Shown here: positions 19,060 to 29,224 of the stretch, piece by piece
How positions within the stretch are numbered: position 1 is the stretch's first letter
Layout of the letters: every line of letters begins with the position of its first letter
Translations under genes and position numbers: made by a program
DNA from: Pseudomonadota bacterium
GTDB taxonomy: Bacteria > Myxococcota_A > Polyangia > GCA-2747355
Assembly: GCA_016702545.1 (NCBI GenBank)
Contig: JADJDT010000006.1
Span: 124,001 to 188,000, forward strand
Reading direction: 5' to 3'
DNA: 64,000 nucleotides
Notes under the pieces: generated by a model
Seen by the model: only the letters and a program-made list of their open reading frames with translations
Databases searched by the model: none
Told to the model about the DNA's origin: nothing

Positions 19060-20997
19060 TCAGCGTCCGCGGCGCAGCCCGCAGGGAATGGCCGCCTCCG
19101 CGGTCGGTCGGCCGGTGGGCAAATTGACCAGGTAGTCCTCGCTCGGGCTGCCGTTGCGAGGATTGAGCAGCTCGGCCTCCCCGCTGACCGCCGGTTGGCC
19201 CGCCGCGTTGAGCGTCAAGCCGCCGGTGAACAGCACGCTGAGATCGAGCAAGCGCGTCGCCTGGTGGCCGTAGCGCGGCAGCCGCAGCGCGGGGGCGTTG
19301 GCGCGGGTTTGGCGCACCAGCCCGGTGCCTGACGCGTCGAGCTGGTAGATCGCGAGCTGCGCCAGCGGACAGTACGCCGTCTGGCTGGCCGAACCCTCCG
19401 GCCAGCCACAGGTGGCCGGGTTGGCGTTTCCACCGCTGAGCAGCACCGAGCCGTCGTGGAGCCGGACGGCGCTCTGGTAGCCCGATGACACCACACCACC
19501 TTGCGGGTCGATCGCACCCGAGCTCTCGAGCTTGTCCTGCACCACGCGCAGCAACTGGAGCGGGTTCTCGCTCGGCGTATGCGCGGCGCGCCAGCGCGGT
19601 GCGTCCGTCTCGCCGCGCGCTTCGAGCGTGAACCCGCCCGCCCAAAGCAGCGCGCGCGGGTTCTTGCCTTGCTGGCGCTCCTCGTCGGTGAGGCCGATCT
19701 CGGTCAGGGTTTGCCAGGCCGCGCCGAGCGCCGCACCGGCCAGCGGCGCCGCATCGAAGCCACCACCCAGCGGCGCGATCACCGCCACGCTCTTCTCCGC
19801 CGTGGCGTCGTCGCCGTCCATCGCTCCGCCGATCACGATCACGTTGCCCTCTGGCAGCCGCGCCGCGGCGTGGCCGGCGCGCAGGGGCGAGAGCGTGACG
19901 CTGCGCTTCAGCTCTGGCAGGCTGTTGGCCGCCGCCGTGGGGGCCGGCAGGGTCCACCACTGGGCCTGCTGCGGTCCCGGCAACGCCGCGAAGCCCGCCT
20001 CCGCCCCGCCGGTGGCCGTAAACGCCGTCGCGCCGCCGACCACGAGCAGGGTCGCACCGTCGCCGCTCAGCACCAGCTCCGGAAAGAACCCGGCGGGTGG
20101 GGCGGGCAGCTCGGTGTACTCGAAGCGTGCGTCCTGTCCCGAGGCGGCCGGGAAGTACGTCAGAATGCCCGTCGCGGCGGCCGTGGCACTCGCCTCGGGG
20201 TTGATCAGGAAGGGATCCTTCGCGAGGTCGAGGAGCAGGTGCGCGACCGGCGCGCTGCCGCTGGGGCCCGTCAGGCCCCCCACCAGCAACAGCCGATAGG
20301 GTCCCGCGCGCGGCGAGGTCAGGAGCAGCGCGCGATGAAACGCCCGCGGCGGCAGCCTCGTCGTGGCGACGGTCAGGTGCACGCTGAGATCCGCGGGGTC
20401 GAAGACCTCCACGGAGTCGTCCGCGTAGAGCTGCCCGCCGTCGATCACGGCCGAGCTGGTGCTGCTGCCGGTCAGCCCGCCCAGCAGCAGGACCTGTCCG
20501 TTGGGCAGCAGCGTGGCCGTGTGGAAGGCCCGCGGGCGGCGCTGGCCGTAGAAGCAGCTCTGGCTGCCCACCCGCTGCAGATAGACCGAGACCTCGTCCG
20601 CGTCGCCCTCGAGCCGTGTTTGGCCGCTGTACACCAGCTGCTGGTCATCGCCGTCGAAGGCCTCGACGCGGAGGACCACCCCGCCGCGGGCGATCTCCGC
20701 CTGTGGCAGGAGCAGCTCGCGCGCCGTGCCGCCACGCGGGGCAATGGCGTCGCAGATCAGATCGTAGCGCCCGACGGTCAGCTCCGACGCGCCCTGGCCG
20801 CTGCCGCGCAGAAATGACAGCCGGAGGGTATAGGTCTGAGCGGGCAGGTCGGTCGTGGCCTCGGTCGCGGGGTTGCCGCAGCGCTGGTCCGCGCCGACCG
20901 CCGGGATCTGGAGGCGCCGCAGTCGCAGCGCCGGTCGGTCATTGGAACAACCGGCAATCGCCAGCACGACGGTCAACGCGAGGACGGGTGGACGCAC
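19060..20997 (-). CDS. Kelch-repeat lipoprotein
   Basis: 645 residues starting at GTG 20997 with GGAGG 9 bases upstream. The signal peptide ends in the lipobox LAIAGC, so the mature protein should be lipidated at Cys17. After an N-terminal beta domain (residues about 20-150) there are repeated Kelch blades, recognisable by PRAFHTATLLPNGQVLLLGG and later PRYGHQATRLLDLSVLFTGG. They form a beta-propeller, usually used for binding proteins or carbohydrates. Surface or periplasmic location is inferred from the lipobox. No enzymatic motif is visible. Confidence 0.75.
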   Translation of the reverse strand: MRPPVLALTVVLAIAGCSNDRPALRLRRLQIPAVGADQRCGNPATEATTDLPAQTYTLRLSFLRGSGQGASELTVGRYDLICDAIAPRGGTARELLLPQAEIARGGVVLRVEAFDGDDQQLVYSGQTRLEGDADEVSVYLQRVGSQSCFYGQRRPRAFHTATLLPNGQVLLLGGLTGSSTSSAVIDGGQLYADDSVEVFDPADLSVHLTVATTRLPPRAFHRALLLTSPRAGPYRLLLVGGLTGPSGSAPVAHLLLDLAKDPFLINPEASATAAATGILTYFPAASGQDARFEYTELPAPPAGFFPELVLSGDGATLLVVGGATAFTATGGAEAGFAALPGPQQAQWWTLPAPTAAANSLPELKRSVTLSPLRAGHAAARLPEGNVIVIGGAMDGDDATAEKSVAVIAPLGGGFDAAPLAGAALGAAWQTLTEIGLTDEERQQGKNPRALLWAGGFTLEARGETDAPRWRAAHTPSENPLQLLRVVQDKLESSGAIDPQGGVVSSGYQSAVRLHDGSVLLSGGNANPATCGWPEGSASQTAYCPLAQLAIYQLDASGTGLVRQTRANAPALRLPRYGHQATRLLDLSVLFTGGLTLNAAGQPAVSGEAELLNPRNGSPSEDYLVNLPTGRPTAEAAIPCGLRRGR

Positions 20998-21181
20998 GGG
21001 TCAGCCTCCGGCAAACACGGATGCAGCGCGCCACGCTGCCGTGGCAGCGTAGCACAGGGCCCGCCGGTCCAGGGCAGGTCGGTGGTGCGGCGATCTCGGG
21101 TCTGGCCACCCACGGCTGGTGGCAGTAGGCTGCAGCGGCTCGCCCGCGCCGAGGCGCTGCGGCGGCAGAGGAGCCATGGCC

Positions 21182-21994
21182 ATGAACAGCCGCGAAGTGA
21201 GCGATGGGTCGAGGGGGGCAGCGTCCGATGGGCCCGCGCGCGGCCACCGGGTCTGGCGCACGCGGGGGCCGCTGCGCGCCTTCGCGGCGGCGCCTGGCGT
21301 GGCCCTGGTCGGGGTCTTGCTGGGGCTCGGCTGCGGCCTCCTCGATGAGGCCACGACGCTGACGCTCTGTGCCGATCCGCAGCGCTTCACGGTCGATACG
21401 GCGCAGCTCGGCCTCTCGGGGGCGGTGGCCACGCTGCCCGCGCTGCCCTGCGCGTCGACGCCCAACGTTTGCACGCAGCTCGCGGCCGCCTTCAGCTGCA
21501 GTGCCGAGGTCTGGCAGTGCAGCGCGCAATGCACGCCGCGGACGGAGGGCGGCGCCGTGTGCGGTCTGCGCGCGGTGCTGACCCAGCACGTCGACATCGA
21601 CGTCGCGGCCCATCTTCGTAACCAGCTCCAGGCCCGCCTGCTGGACCGCGTCAGCTTGGATCGCGTCAGCTACGCAGTCTCGGAGAACACGCTGACGGTG
21701 GCGACGCCGGAGCTACGGCTCTACGTCGGACCCACCACGGCCAACGCCGTCAGCGACGCGGGCGTGGTGCTGCTGGCGCGGCTGCCGCCGATCGCCGCGG
21801 CGACCACGGTGGCGTCGACCGCGCTGCCGATGGAGGCGGAGGGCCAGCGTCGGTTGGCCGAGCTGGTCAAGAACTACCGCACGCCCTTTCGCGTGCTGGC
21901 CGCGGCCGAGCTGGTGTTCGTCGGCGGACAGCCGGCGCCGAGCGGCGCGCTCGCGATCGAGCTGAAGCCCTGCTTCAAGGCCGACGTGCTCTGA
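21182..21994 (+). CDS. Cysteine-rich secreted protein, probable lipoprotein
   Basis: 270 residues. The N-terminus has a hydrophobic stretch and a lipobox-like end (VALVGVLLGLGC), with the Cys at about residue 51 after a long basic head. The following 80 residues contain many cysteines (CADPQRF, PALPCAS, NVCTQL, FSCSAEVWQCSAQC), suggesting a disulfide-linked extracytoplasmic domain. The C-terminal half is a regular beta/alpha region of unknown family. ATG 21182 is chosen over ATG 21176 because the GAGGAG box (21168-21173) is at the proper distance only from the former. It converges with the IHF gene. Confidence 0.55.
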   Translation: MNSREVSDGSRGAASDGPARGHRVWRTRGPLRAFAAAPGVALVGVLLGLGCGLLDEATTLTLCADPQRFTVDTAQLGLSGAVATLPALPCASTPNVCTQLAAAFSCSAEVWQCSAQCTPRTEGGAVCGLRAVLTQHVDIDVAAHLRNQLQARLLDRVSLDRVSYAVSENTLTVATPELRLYVGPTTANAVSDAGVVLLARLPPIAAATTVASTALPMEAEGQRRLAELVKNYRTPFRVLAAAELVFVGGQPAPSGALAIELKPCFKADVL

Positions 21995-22020
21995 GGCGTG
22001 CGCTGAAGGGTGGGCGGGCG

Positions 22021-22383
22021 CTAGCGGTCCTCAGCCGCCGCCTCCTCCGCGAGCAGATCATCGTCGTCATCATCGTCGTCGTCATCATCGTCGTCGAGCG
22101 GACCCTCGCCGAGGTTGACGCGCTCCTTGAGCTCCTTGCCCACCTTGAAGAAGGGCAGGCGCTTGGGCTTGACGTCCACCTTCGCGCCGGTGCGCGGGTT
22201 GCGTCCCTCGTACGCCTTGTAATGGCGGATCTCGAAGCTGCCGAATCCGCGAATCTCGATGCGCTCGCCGCTCTTCAACGCGGTCTCCATCGCGTCGAAC
22301 ACGCAGTTCACGATCAGCTCCGCTTTGCCCTTGGGAAGCTTGAGCTTGTCAGCGACGGCGTCAATCAGCTCGGACTTAGTCAT
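22021..22383 (-). CDS. ihfB: Integration host factor/HU-family DNA-binding protein with poly-Asp tail
   Basis: 120 residues. Residues 1-95 match the IHF-beta/HU fold: MTKSELIDAVADKLKLPKGKAE, then GERIEIRGFGSFEIR and GRNPRTGAKVDVKPK, including the Pro of the intercalating arm. It should bend and compact DNA. The C-terminus is unusual: about 13 consecutive Asp and a short Leu-Ala-Glu end. Acidic tails like this are known in HU/IHF of delta-proteobacteria and may modulate DNA release. ATG 22383 has AAGGAGC at a proper distance. The name ihfB follows the MTKSELI start; a plain HU label would also be defensible. Confidence 0.85.
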   Translation of the reverse strand: MTKSELIDAVADKLKLPKGKAELIVNCVFDAMETALKSGERIEIRGFGSFEIRHYKAYEGRNPRTGAKVDVKPKRLPFFKVGKELKERVNLGEGPLDDDDDDDDDDDDDLLAEEAAAEDR

Positions 22384-22522
22384 CACCCGCTCCTTGAACG
22401 CCAAGAGGGAACGCCAGCGCAGCGAGGGCTAGCCGGGTTCCACTGATTTGCACGCGACGTCGAAGAGTAGCTCGTATCGCCCGGAAAAGGCAACAATCTT
22501 CGAATGGTGCAGGCGGAGCCGC

Positions 22523-23839
<1,317 letters not shown>

Positions 23840-23943
23840 GGTCTGTCTCCTCGTCTCGTCCTGGCCGGCGTCCGCTCGGGACGGGCTCAAGGCGGGTAGC
23901 GGTACCACTACTCGGCTCGAATCGACAAGCTGCGCGGTTGCGC

Positions 23944-24579
23944 TCAGGGCAGGGGCGTTACCCGCAGGTTGTCGAAGGCGCAGTCGGACTCCCAGTTGTT
24001 GAAGCCGAGGTACGCGTGCCGCGAACCCTCGAGCGGGGCCGGGTCGTCGAGCTTGAGGAAGGGCCGGCCGTCGATCGACCACTCCAGGCGCTGGCCCTGG
24101 CGCACGATCGTCCAGCGATAGGTGCGGCGCGGCGTCACCGGCAGGTCCGAGCGCTGCACGCGGTCTTCGCCGTGCTCGTCGAGCCGCGCGATCGCGGCGG
24201 TCGAGTTGCCCCAGCCGCCGAAGATCAGCACATAGCTCGTGGCCAGGTAGGCGCCGCGATCGCTGGCCGAGGACTCGCCGTCGCCCCAGACCTCGAGCTT
24301 GATGTCGCCGTCGGCGGAGTCCGAGCGGACCTCGACCTCGATCCGCGCGTTGCGCGGCAGCGCGCGCGTCAGCCACAGCGGCTTGTTGTAGGCGCCGCGC
24401 ACCCGCAGCAGGCCGTCGTGCAGGTGGTAGGGTCCGCCGGTATTGCGGTAGTCGGGACCGAGGTCGGTCCGATCGAAGCGATCGAGAAAGGGGCCGCGGA
24501 TGGGCGCACTGCGGGTGCAGCCCATCGTGGTGGCGGCCAGCAGCAGGGCCAGGGCGATCGAGCACGAGGGCTGGGTCAT
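23944..24579 (-). CDS. Lipoprotein with laminin-G/DUF1080-like beta-sandwich
   Basis: 211 residues. A signal peptide with lipobox TTMGC (Cys about residue 21) is followed by a concanavalin-like beta-sandwich: FLDRFDRTDLGPDYRNTGG, WSIDGRPFLKL and YLGFNNWESDCAFDNLRVTPL. The pattern resembles DUF1080/laminin-G modules that bind or cleave glycans, but catalytic residues are not evident. ATG 24579 has AGGA 8 bases upstream. The neighbours, a kinase gene upstream and inositol-phosphate synthase downstream, do not define a role. Confidence 0.6.
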   Translation of the reverse strand: MTQPSCSIALALLLAATTMGCTRSAPIRGPFLDRFDRTDLGPDYRNTGGPYHLHDGLLRVRGAYNKPLWLTRALPRNARIEVEVRSDSADGDIKLEVWGDGESSASDRGAYLATSYVLIFGGWGNSTAAIARLDEHGEDRVQRSDLPVTPRRTYRWTIVRQGQRLEWSIDGRPFLKLDDPAPLEGSRHAYLGFNNWESDCAFDNLRVTPLP

Positions 24580-24642
24580 CGGCGGTTCCTCGCCGCGGAG
24601 TCTACTGGTGCCCGAGCGGCCACTCAACCTCGCAGCGGCCGC

Positions 24643-27072
24643 TCAAAGGGCTTGGACCAGCTCGCACTCGAGCAGCAGGTAAAGCGCCCGTGCCCACCCC
24701 AGCGGATCGTCCGGTTCCGGGCCTGCGCTGGCGATGATCTCCGCGGCCCACTGGGCGGTCGTCAACCGCTCGTGGAGCGCGCGGAGCGCCGGCAGCTCCA
24801 GCAAGGCGGCGTTGGGTGCCGCTGGCGCCGGGGTCAGCCGGATCACCTCGCGGTCGCGCAGTTGGGCGAAGTAGGCGGTCAGCGCGGCGCGCGACAGGCG
24901 CCCGACACCCGCCTGCACCAGCTCGAGCCACCCGAGGTCGCAAGGAAAGGCGTTGCGCGGCGGCTCGTGGCCGCGGAAGAAGGCGAACTGGCCCGCGGTC
25001 CAGTCGAAGGTCTCCGTGACCCGCTCGGTGACGAAGGCTGCCGTGGCGCGCGAGGCGTGGAGCGGGGAGAGGTGGCCGTCGGCGATCAACGCTGCGACCA
25101 GCCCGCGGTGGGGATGAGCACGAGCCGCCCGCGCCACGTCCTCACGCGCCGTCAGGCCGCGCGCGAGGAGAAAGGCGACGAGGAGCTCGTCGCTGCGCTC
25201 GGCCGCGAGCAGCCGCGGTTGCCCGTCCTCGCAGTAGATCGCACGCAGCGCCTCGCCGTCCGTGGCGACGGACGGCAGCCCCGACAGCTCCGCGATCAAC
25301 TCGGCGACCCAGACTCGGTCGCCCGCCGGATCCTCGGCCCCGCGATGGGCCTCGATGATCGCCGGCCGGCCGAGCAGCAGCAGGCCGGTCTCATGTGCGG
25401 CAGCAAAACGGTACAGCACCTTGGCGATCGAGCGCACCGCCAGGGAACCGGAGAAATCGGCCGGCCGCGAGGTGTCGAGGGCCGACCCGAGCGCCGTCGC
25501 GCCGGGGGGCCCGCTGGCGCTGGCGCTCACGGCCGGCGTGTTCGGGCGCGTCGTGGGGGCGCGGTCGAGGTCCGCCCCGAGCGGCGCCCCGAGCGGTGCC
25601 GCGGGTGGCGCTGCGGGCAGGGCTGCTGGATCGAGCAGGGCGCTCGGGTCGAGCTCGGTGCCGGCGCGGGGTCGGCGCGCGCTGCTCGACGGCTCACCCT
25701 CGCCCCAAGGTTGACTGACCGGAGTCTGGTCGAGGGCCAGGTCGCCCGAGAGGCTGGTCCCTTCCTCGATCGCGAGCTGCGGGATGGCCCCAAAGCCGTC
25801 GTCGGGGCCATCGTCGGCCAGCGGCAGCTGTGGCCCCGTCTGGTTCGAGACGCCGCTGCTGACCCCTGGCACCAAGCGTGTCGGCGCCGGCGTCCGCGGG
25901 ACGATCGACCCGCTCTGGGTCCTGGGCCCCGCCGGCGCCCTGATGGCGGGCGCCGCGCCACCGGGAGGACGACTGTGGGTCGGCCCCTCGATCTCGGTTT
26001 CGTCCGCGGCAGCGCGCTGCGCCGCCATCCCCGTGTGGCGGTAGCGCGGCGCCGCCGCTACCGGCCGCGCGCCGCCGCCGCTCGAGTCCTCGGCTGCCCC
26101 CGCCTCGCTGCCGGGGTCGCTCGCGTCCCCGGTGCGCCGCAGGTGTGGCGCCACGTGCTGCGCGATGAAGCCCGCCAGCGTCTCGTGGGTCACGCGCGTG
26201 CGCCCCTGGTAGAGGAACTCGACGAGGTCGTCGTGGGCCGCCTGGGCCGAGAGATAGCGATCGTCCGGACGCCGCGCCAGCATGCGCCGCAGGACCGCGA
26301 CGACCTCGGGCGGCAGCGCGGCGGCGTGTCGATCCAGCACATCGAGCCGCACGTTGACCACCCGGCTCAGCGTCTCGAAGTCGTTGCGCGCCGCGAAGAG
26401 CCGCCGACCGAGCAGCAGCTCGGCGAGCACGATGCCAGCCGAGAAGATGTCCGAGCGCCCATCGACGGTGAGCCCCGTCACCTGCTCCGGAGACATGTAG
26501 CCGTACTTGCCCTTCAGCGTGCCCGCCTGCGTCGCCGACTCCTGCTGCACCAGGGCGATGCCGAAGTCGCTCAGCTTCACGTCGCCGCGCAGCGAGACCA
26601 GGATGTTCGAGGGCGAGACATCGCGGTGCACCACGCCGAGCGGTCGGCCGTCGGCGCCGACGGCGCGGTGGGCGTAGTGCAGGCCGCGCAGCAGCTCAGC
26701 GGTGATGAAGAGCGCCAGCACGCCGGGCAAGCGCTGGCGCTGCCGGGCCAGGGTGCGCCAGAGGCGGCGCGCGTCGAGGCCGTGGACGCGCTCCATCGCG
26801 ATGAAGTACTGGCCGTCGACCTCGCCCAGCTCGAAGACCTGCACGATGTTCGGGTGCTCGAGGTGGCAGACCAGCTTGGCCTCGGTGACGAACATCTGGA
26901 CGAAGGTGGCGTCGCTGGCGAACTGCGGCAGGATGCGCTTGATCGCGACGTTCTTCTCGAAGCCCATCGCCCCCACGATCTTCGCGCCGAAGATCTCGGC
27001 CATGCCGCCGACCGCGATGTGTTCGGTCAGGAGATAGCGTCCGAAGGGGATCGGCTTGGGTAGTAGGTGCAT
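24643..27072 (-). CDS. Ser/Thr protein kinase with Pro/Ala-rich linker and DUF4388-like tail
   Basis: 809 residues. Residues 10-290 form a Hanks-type kinase: glycine loop IAVGGMAEIF (19-28), catalytic Lys45 in VAIKRI, catalytic loop VVHRDVSPSNIL near residue 150, and LSDFG about 20 residues on. A low-complexity Pro/Ala/Ser linker follows (about 330-560). The C-terminal 240 residues (SLAVRSIAKVLYRFAAAHETGLLLL, then DWTAGQFAFFRG) resemble the DUF4388/PATAN sensor-type domain often fused to kinases in Myxococcota. ATG 27072 is the first Met before the kinase core. The protein should be a cytoplasmic signalling kinase with an effector domain; the substrate is unknown. Confidence 0.85.
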   Translation of the reverse strand: MHLLPKPIPFGRYLLTEHIAVGGMAEIFGAKIVGAMGFEKNVAIKRILPQFASDATFVQMFVTEAKLVCHLEHPNIVQVFELGEVDGQYFIAMERVHGLDARRLWRTLARQRQRLPGVLALFITAELLRGLHYAHRAVGADGRPLGVVHRDVSPSNILVSLRGDVKLSDFGIALVQQESATQAGTLKGKYGYMSPEQVTGLTVDGRSDIFSAGIVLAELLLGRRLFAARNDFETLSRVVNVRLDVLDRHAAALPPEVVAVLRRMLARRPDDRYLSAQAAHDDLVEFLYQGRTRVTHETLAGFIAQHVAPHLRRTGDASDPGSEAGAAEDSSGGGARPVAAAPRYRHTGMAAQRAAADETEIEGPTHSRPPGGAAPAIRAPAGPRTQSGSIVPRTPAPTRLVPGVSSGVSNQTGPQLPLADDGPDDGFGAIPQLAIEEGTSLSGDLALDQTPVSQPWGEGEPSSSARRPRAGTELDPSALLDPAALPAAPPAAPLGAPLGADLDRAPTTRPNTPAVSASASGPPGATALGSALDTSRPADFSGSLAVRSIAKVLYRFAAAHETGLLLLGRPAIIEAHRGAEDPAGDRVWVAELIAELSGLPSVATDGEALRAIYCEDGQPRLLAAERSDELLVAFLLARGLTAREDVARAARAHPHRGLVAALIADGHLSPLHASRATAAFVTERVTETFDWTAGQFAFFRGHEPPRNAFPCDLGWLELVQAGVGRLSRAALTAYFAQLRDREVIRLTPAPAAPNAALLELPALRALHERLTTAQWAAEIIASAGPEPDDPLGWARALYLLLECELVQAL

Positions 27073-27137
27073 CGCCTCGCGCCGCGTCGCTAGGTCGGAG
27101 CCGTCTCGCCAGGCGCGATCTTGGCCGCGCAGCAGGT

Positions 27138-28373
27138 TCAGTTCAAGGGCTTTGCTGGGAGCCTGTCGGAGAATTGCTGCGCCGACCGATCGCGTCGTTG
27201 CGGCTGTGCTCCGGTGCTCACGTACTGGCCAGTACGTTCCGCTCCGGTGCTCGCCGCGCCTCGCGCTCGGCCGGCTCGCGACATTCTCCGACAGGCTCCT
27301 GGGAAGGGATGCTCGAAGCCGTGCCTGGTGGCCGCGGCGCCGGTGACGACGAGCTGGCCGCAGGCGGCCGCGATGTCGAGACCTCGGCTGTGGCGCACCG
27401 TCGCGGTCAGGCCGCGCGCGCGCAGCAGCTCGGCGAAGGTCTCGAGCTGCTCGGCGCGTGGTCGCAGCAGGTCGGGCTGGTCGGTGCGGCACGGGTTATA
27501 GGGCAGCAGGTTGATCTTGGAGGGGAGGCGATCGAGCAGGCGGCAGAGGCGGGTGACGTCGGCGGCGCTGTCGTTGAGGCCCGGCAGCAGCACGTACTCG
27601 AAGGTGATGCGGCGTCGTCGCGGCAGCGGATATTCCCGCAGCGCGGCGAAGAGCGCGGCCAGCGGCCAGCGCCGATTGATCGGCATCAGCCGATCGCGCA
27701 GCGCGTCGGTGGTCGCGTGCAGCGAGATCGCGAGACCGACCTGGCGCAGTCGGTGGCCCAGCTCGCGGATCCCGGGCACCACGCCGGCGGTCGAGACGGT
27801 GATGCGGCGCGGGGAGAGATCGAGGCCGTCGGCCGCGCACAGCAGCTCAATCGCCGTCGCCACCGACTCGAAGTTGGCCAGCGGTTCGCCCATCCCCATG
27901 AAGACGAGGTTGGTCAGGCGGTCGTCGGCCGGCCGCAGGGCGTTGGCGCGGTAGACCTGGTCGACGATTTCTCCGGCCGTGAGGTTGCGCTGCAGGCCCA
28001 TCGTCGCCGTGGCGCAGAAGCGGCAGCCGAGCGCGCAGCCGACCTGGGAGCTGACGCAGAGCGTGAGCTTGGTCTCGCGCGGGATCAGCACCGACTCGAT
28101 CGACGCGCCGTCGGCGCAGCGCAGCCGCAGCTTGCGCGTGCCGTCGGCGCTCTCCTGCTGCTCGGCCACGGTGAGCGGCGCGAGCTGCGCGCTGGTGGTC
28201 AGCCGCTCGCGCAGCGCCAGGGGCAGGTTCGTCATCTGCTCGAGGCTGGTGGCACCGGCGCGGTGGATCCAGCGGAAGAGCTGCAGCGCGCGGAAGCGTG
28301 GCTCGCCCAGCTCCGCCACGAGCTGCTCGAGCGCGGGGAGGGGCAGGCTGCTGAGGTCGAGGGCGGGAGGCAT
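27138..28373 (-). CDS. rlmN: 23S rRNA (adenine-C2)-methyltransferase RlmN, tail extended by a repeat
   Basis: 411 residues. This radical SAM enzyme methylates A2503 of 23S rRNA and A37 of some tRNAs. The cluster ligands C113, C117 and C120 lie in CALGCRFC. The GEPLANFESV block and the catalytic mono-methylated Cys338 in AACGQL are present. Homologues usually end soon after this point. Here residues about 359-411 are translated from a palindromic intergenic element (27157-27300), giving an Arg/Ala-rich tail that is unlikely to be ancestral. The start ATG 28373 has GGGAGG upstream. The ndk gene is upstream on the same strand, 40 bases away. Confidence 0.92.
   Translation of the reverse strand: MPPALDLSSLPLPALEQLVAELGEPRFRALQLFRWIHRAGATSLEQMTNLPLALRERLTTSAQLAPLTVAEQQESADGTRKLRLRCADGASIESVLIPRETKLTLCVSSQVGCALGCRFCATATMGLQRNLTAGEIVDQVYRANALRPADDRLTNLVFMGMGEPLANFESVATAIELLCAADGLDLSPRRITVSTAGVVPGIRELGHRLRQVGLAISLHATTDALRDRLMPINRRWPLAALFAALREYPLPRRRRITFEYVLLPGLNDSAADVTRLCRLLDRLPSKINLLPYNPCRTDQPDLLRPRAEQLETFAELLRARGLTATVRHSRGLDIAAACGQLVVTGAAATRHGFEHPFPGACRRMSRAGRARGAASTGAERTGQYVSTGAQPQRRDRSAQQFSDRLPAKPLN
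27157..27300. repeat. 144-bp palindromic element (copy 1) at the rlmN end
   Basis: Outer arms at 27157-27174 and 27283-27300 are inverted repeats matching at 17 of 18 positions (GGAGCCTGTCGGAGAAT). In the centre is a perfect 18-base palindrome, ACGTACTGGCCAGTACGT (27220-27237). On either side of it is a 12-base direct repeat, GCTCCGGTGCTC (27208-27219 and 27241-27252). The whole can fold into a long hairpin. It overlaps the 3' end of rlmN. Confidence 0.85.
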
Positions 28374-28377
28374 GGGC

Positions 28378-28401
28378 GGGTGCGGGTGCGGGTGCGGGTG
28401 C
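28378..28401. repeat. Four tandem GGGTGC hexamers
   Basis: The 40-base gap between ndk and rlmN contains four exact copies of GGGTGC, preceded and followed by diverged units. It could slip in replication and lies just ahead of the rlmN start. Confidence 0.7.
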
Positions 28402-28413
28402 GGCGCGGCGAGC

Positions 28414-28836
28414 CTAAGCGAGGCCGTTCAGCTCGCTGGCGCTGAAGAAGTAGGCGATTTCGGTGCGCGCCGTGTCGGGGCCGTCGGAGCCGTGCACCGC
28501 GTTGCGCTCGATGCTGGTGCCGAAGAGCTGGCGCAGAGTGCCCGCGGGGGCCTTCGCCGGGTCGGTGGGGCCCATCAGCTCGCGGTTGCGCTGAATCGCG
28601 TTCGGGCCCTCGAGCACCAGCGCGACGATCGGTCCCGAGCACATGAAGGTGCAGAGCGCGCCGAAGAAGGGCCGCTCGCGATGCACCGCGTAGAAGCCCT
28701 CGGCCTGCGCTCGGCTGAGTCGCAGCAGCTTGGCGCCGACGAGGCGCAGGCCACCCTGCTCGAGCACGTTGATGACGGCGCCGATCTGCTGGCGCCCAAC
28801 CGCGTCGGGCTTGATCAACGAAAGCGTACGTTCCAC
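28414..28836 (-). CDS. ndk: Nucleoside-diphosphate kinase
   Basis: 140 residues, the normal size. Ndk transfers the gamma-phosphate from ATP to other (d)NDPs through a phosphohistidine. The catalytic His115 is in RNAVHGSDGPDTA, and the N-terminal ERTLSLIKPDAV and GPNAIQRNRELMGPT blocks match the family. The start is taken as GTG 28836 with GGGGGTC 6 bases upstream; residues further upstream in frame are not coding-like. It lies directly upstream of rlmN, an arrangement seen in several proteobacteria. Confidence 0.93.
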   Translation of the reverse strand: MERTLSLIKPDAVGRQQIGAVINVLEQGGLRLVGAKLLRLSRAQAEGFYAVHRERPFFGALCTFMCSGPIVALVLEGPNAIQRNRELMGPTDPAKAPAGTLRQLFGTSIERNAVHGSDGPDTARTEIAYFFSASELNGLA

Positions 28837-29224
28837 GAGCGACCCCCTGTTGGCGCCCGATGGCGCGCCGGCTGTCTCGTAGCCCGACAGCCTCCTAGCA
28901 CGACTGGCGCCGAGGCTCAACGAGTGTCGCGGGCGCGGCGTCCGGCCTCGGGGTGGTGGGGCGCTGGGCGCCCTTGAAGTCGTCATATTGATGATAAGCA
29001 CCTGTCGATTTGATGGTCCTGGCCTGCCGACGCGGGCCGACCAGAGACGCAAGCCTCCGAAATGGCGCTGCTCTCGTAGATGGCGCGAAAGGCGCATTAG
29101 GGAGTCTTCGGCCAACCATTGGCTGAGTGCGCGGGGGCCGCCTTGGGCGGAGTACCAGCGCTCACGGCGGGGTGGCGTTCAGGTTGCTCGCTGGATCGAG
29201 TGATTGCGGGGAGGGTTGAGGCAG
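28837..29224. other. Divergent intergenic region between ndk and the membrane operon
   Basis: About 390 bases with no gene. It contains a comparatively AT-rich patch at about 28980-29015. On the minus strand, TCGACA and TATGAC are 15 bases apart there; this is a poor but possible promoter for ndk. Purine-rich GGGGAGGG at 29208-29215 is the ribosome site of the gene at 29225. Nothing else was recognised. Confidence 0.35.
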
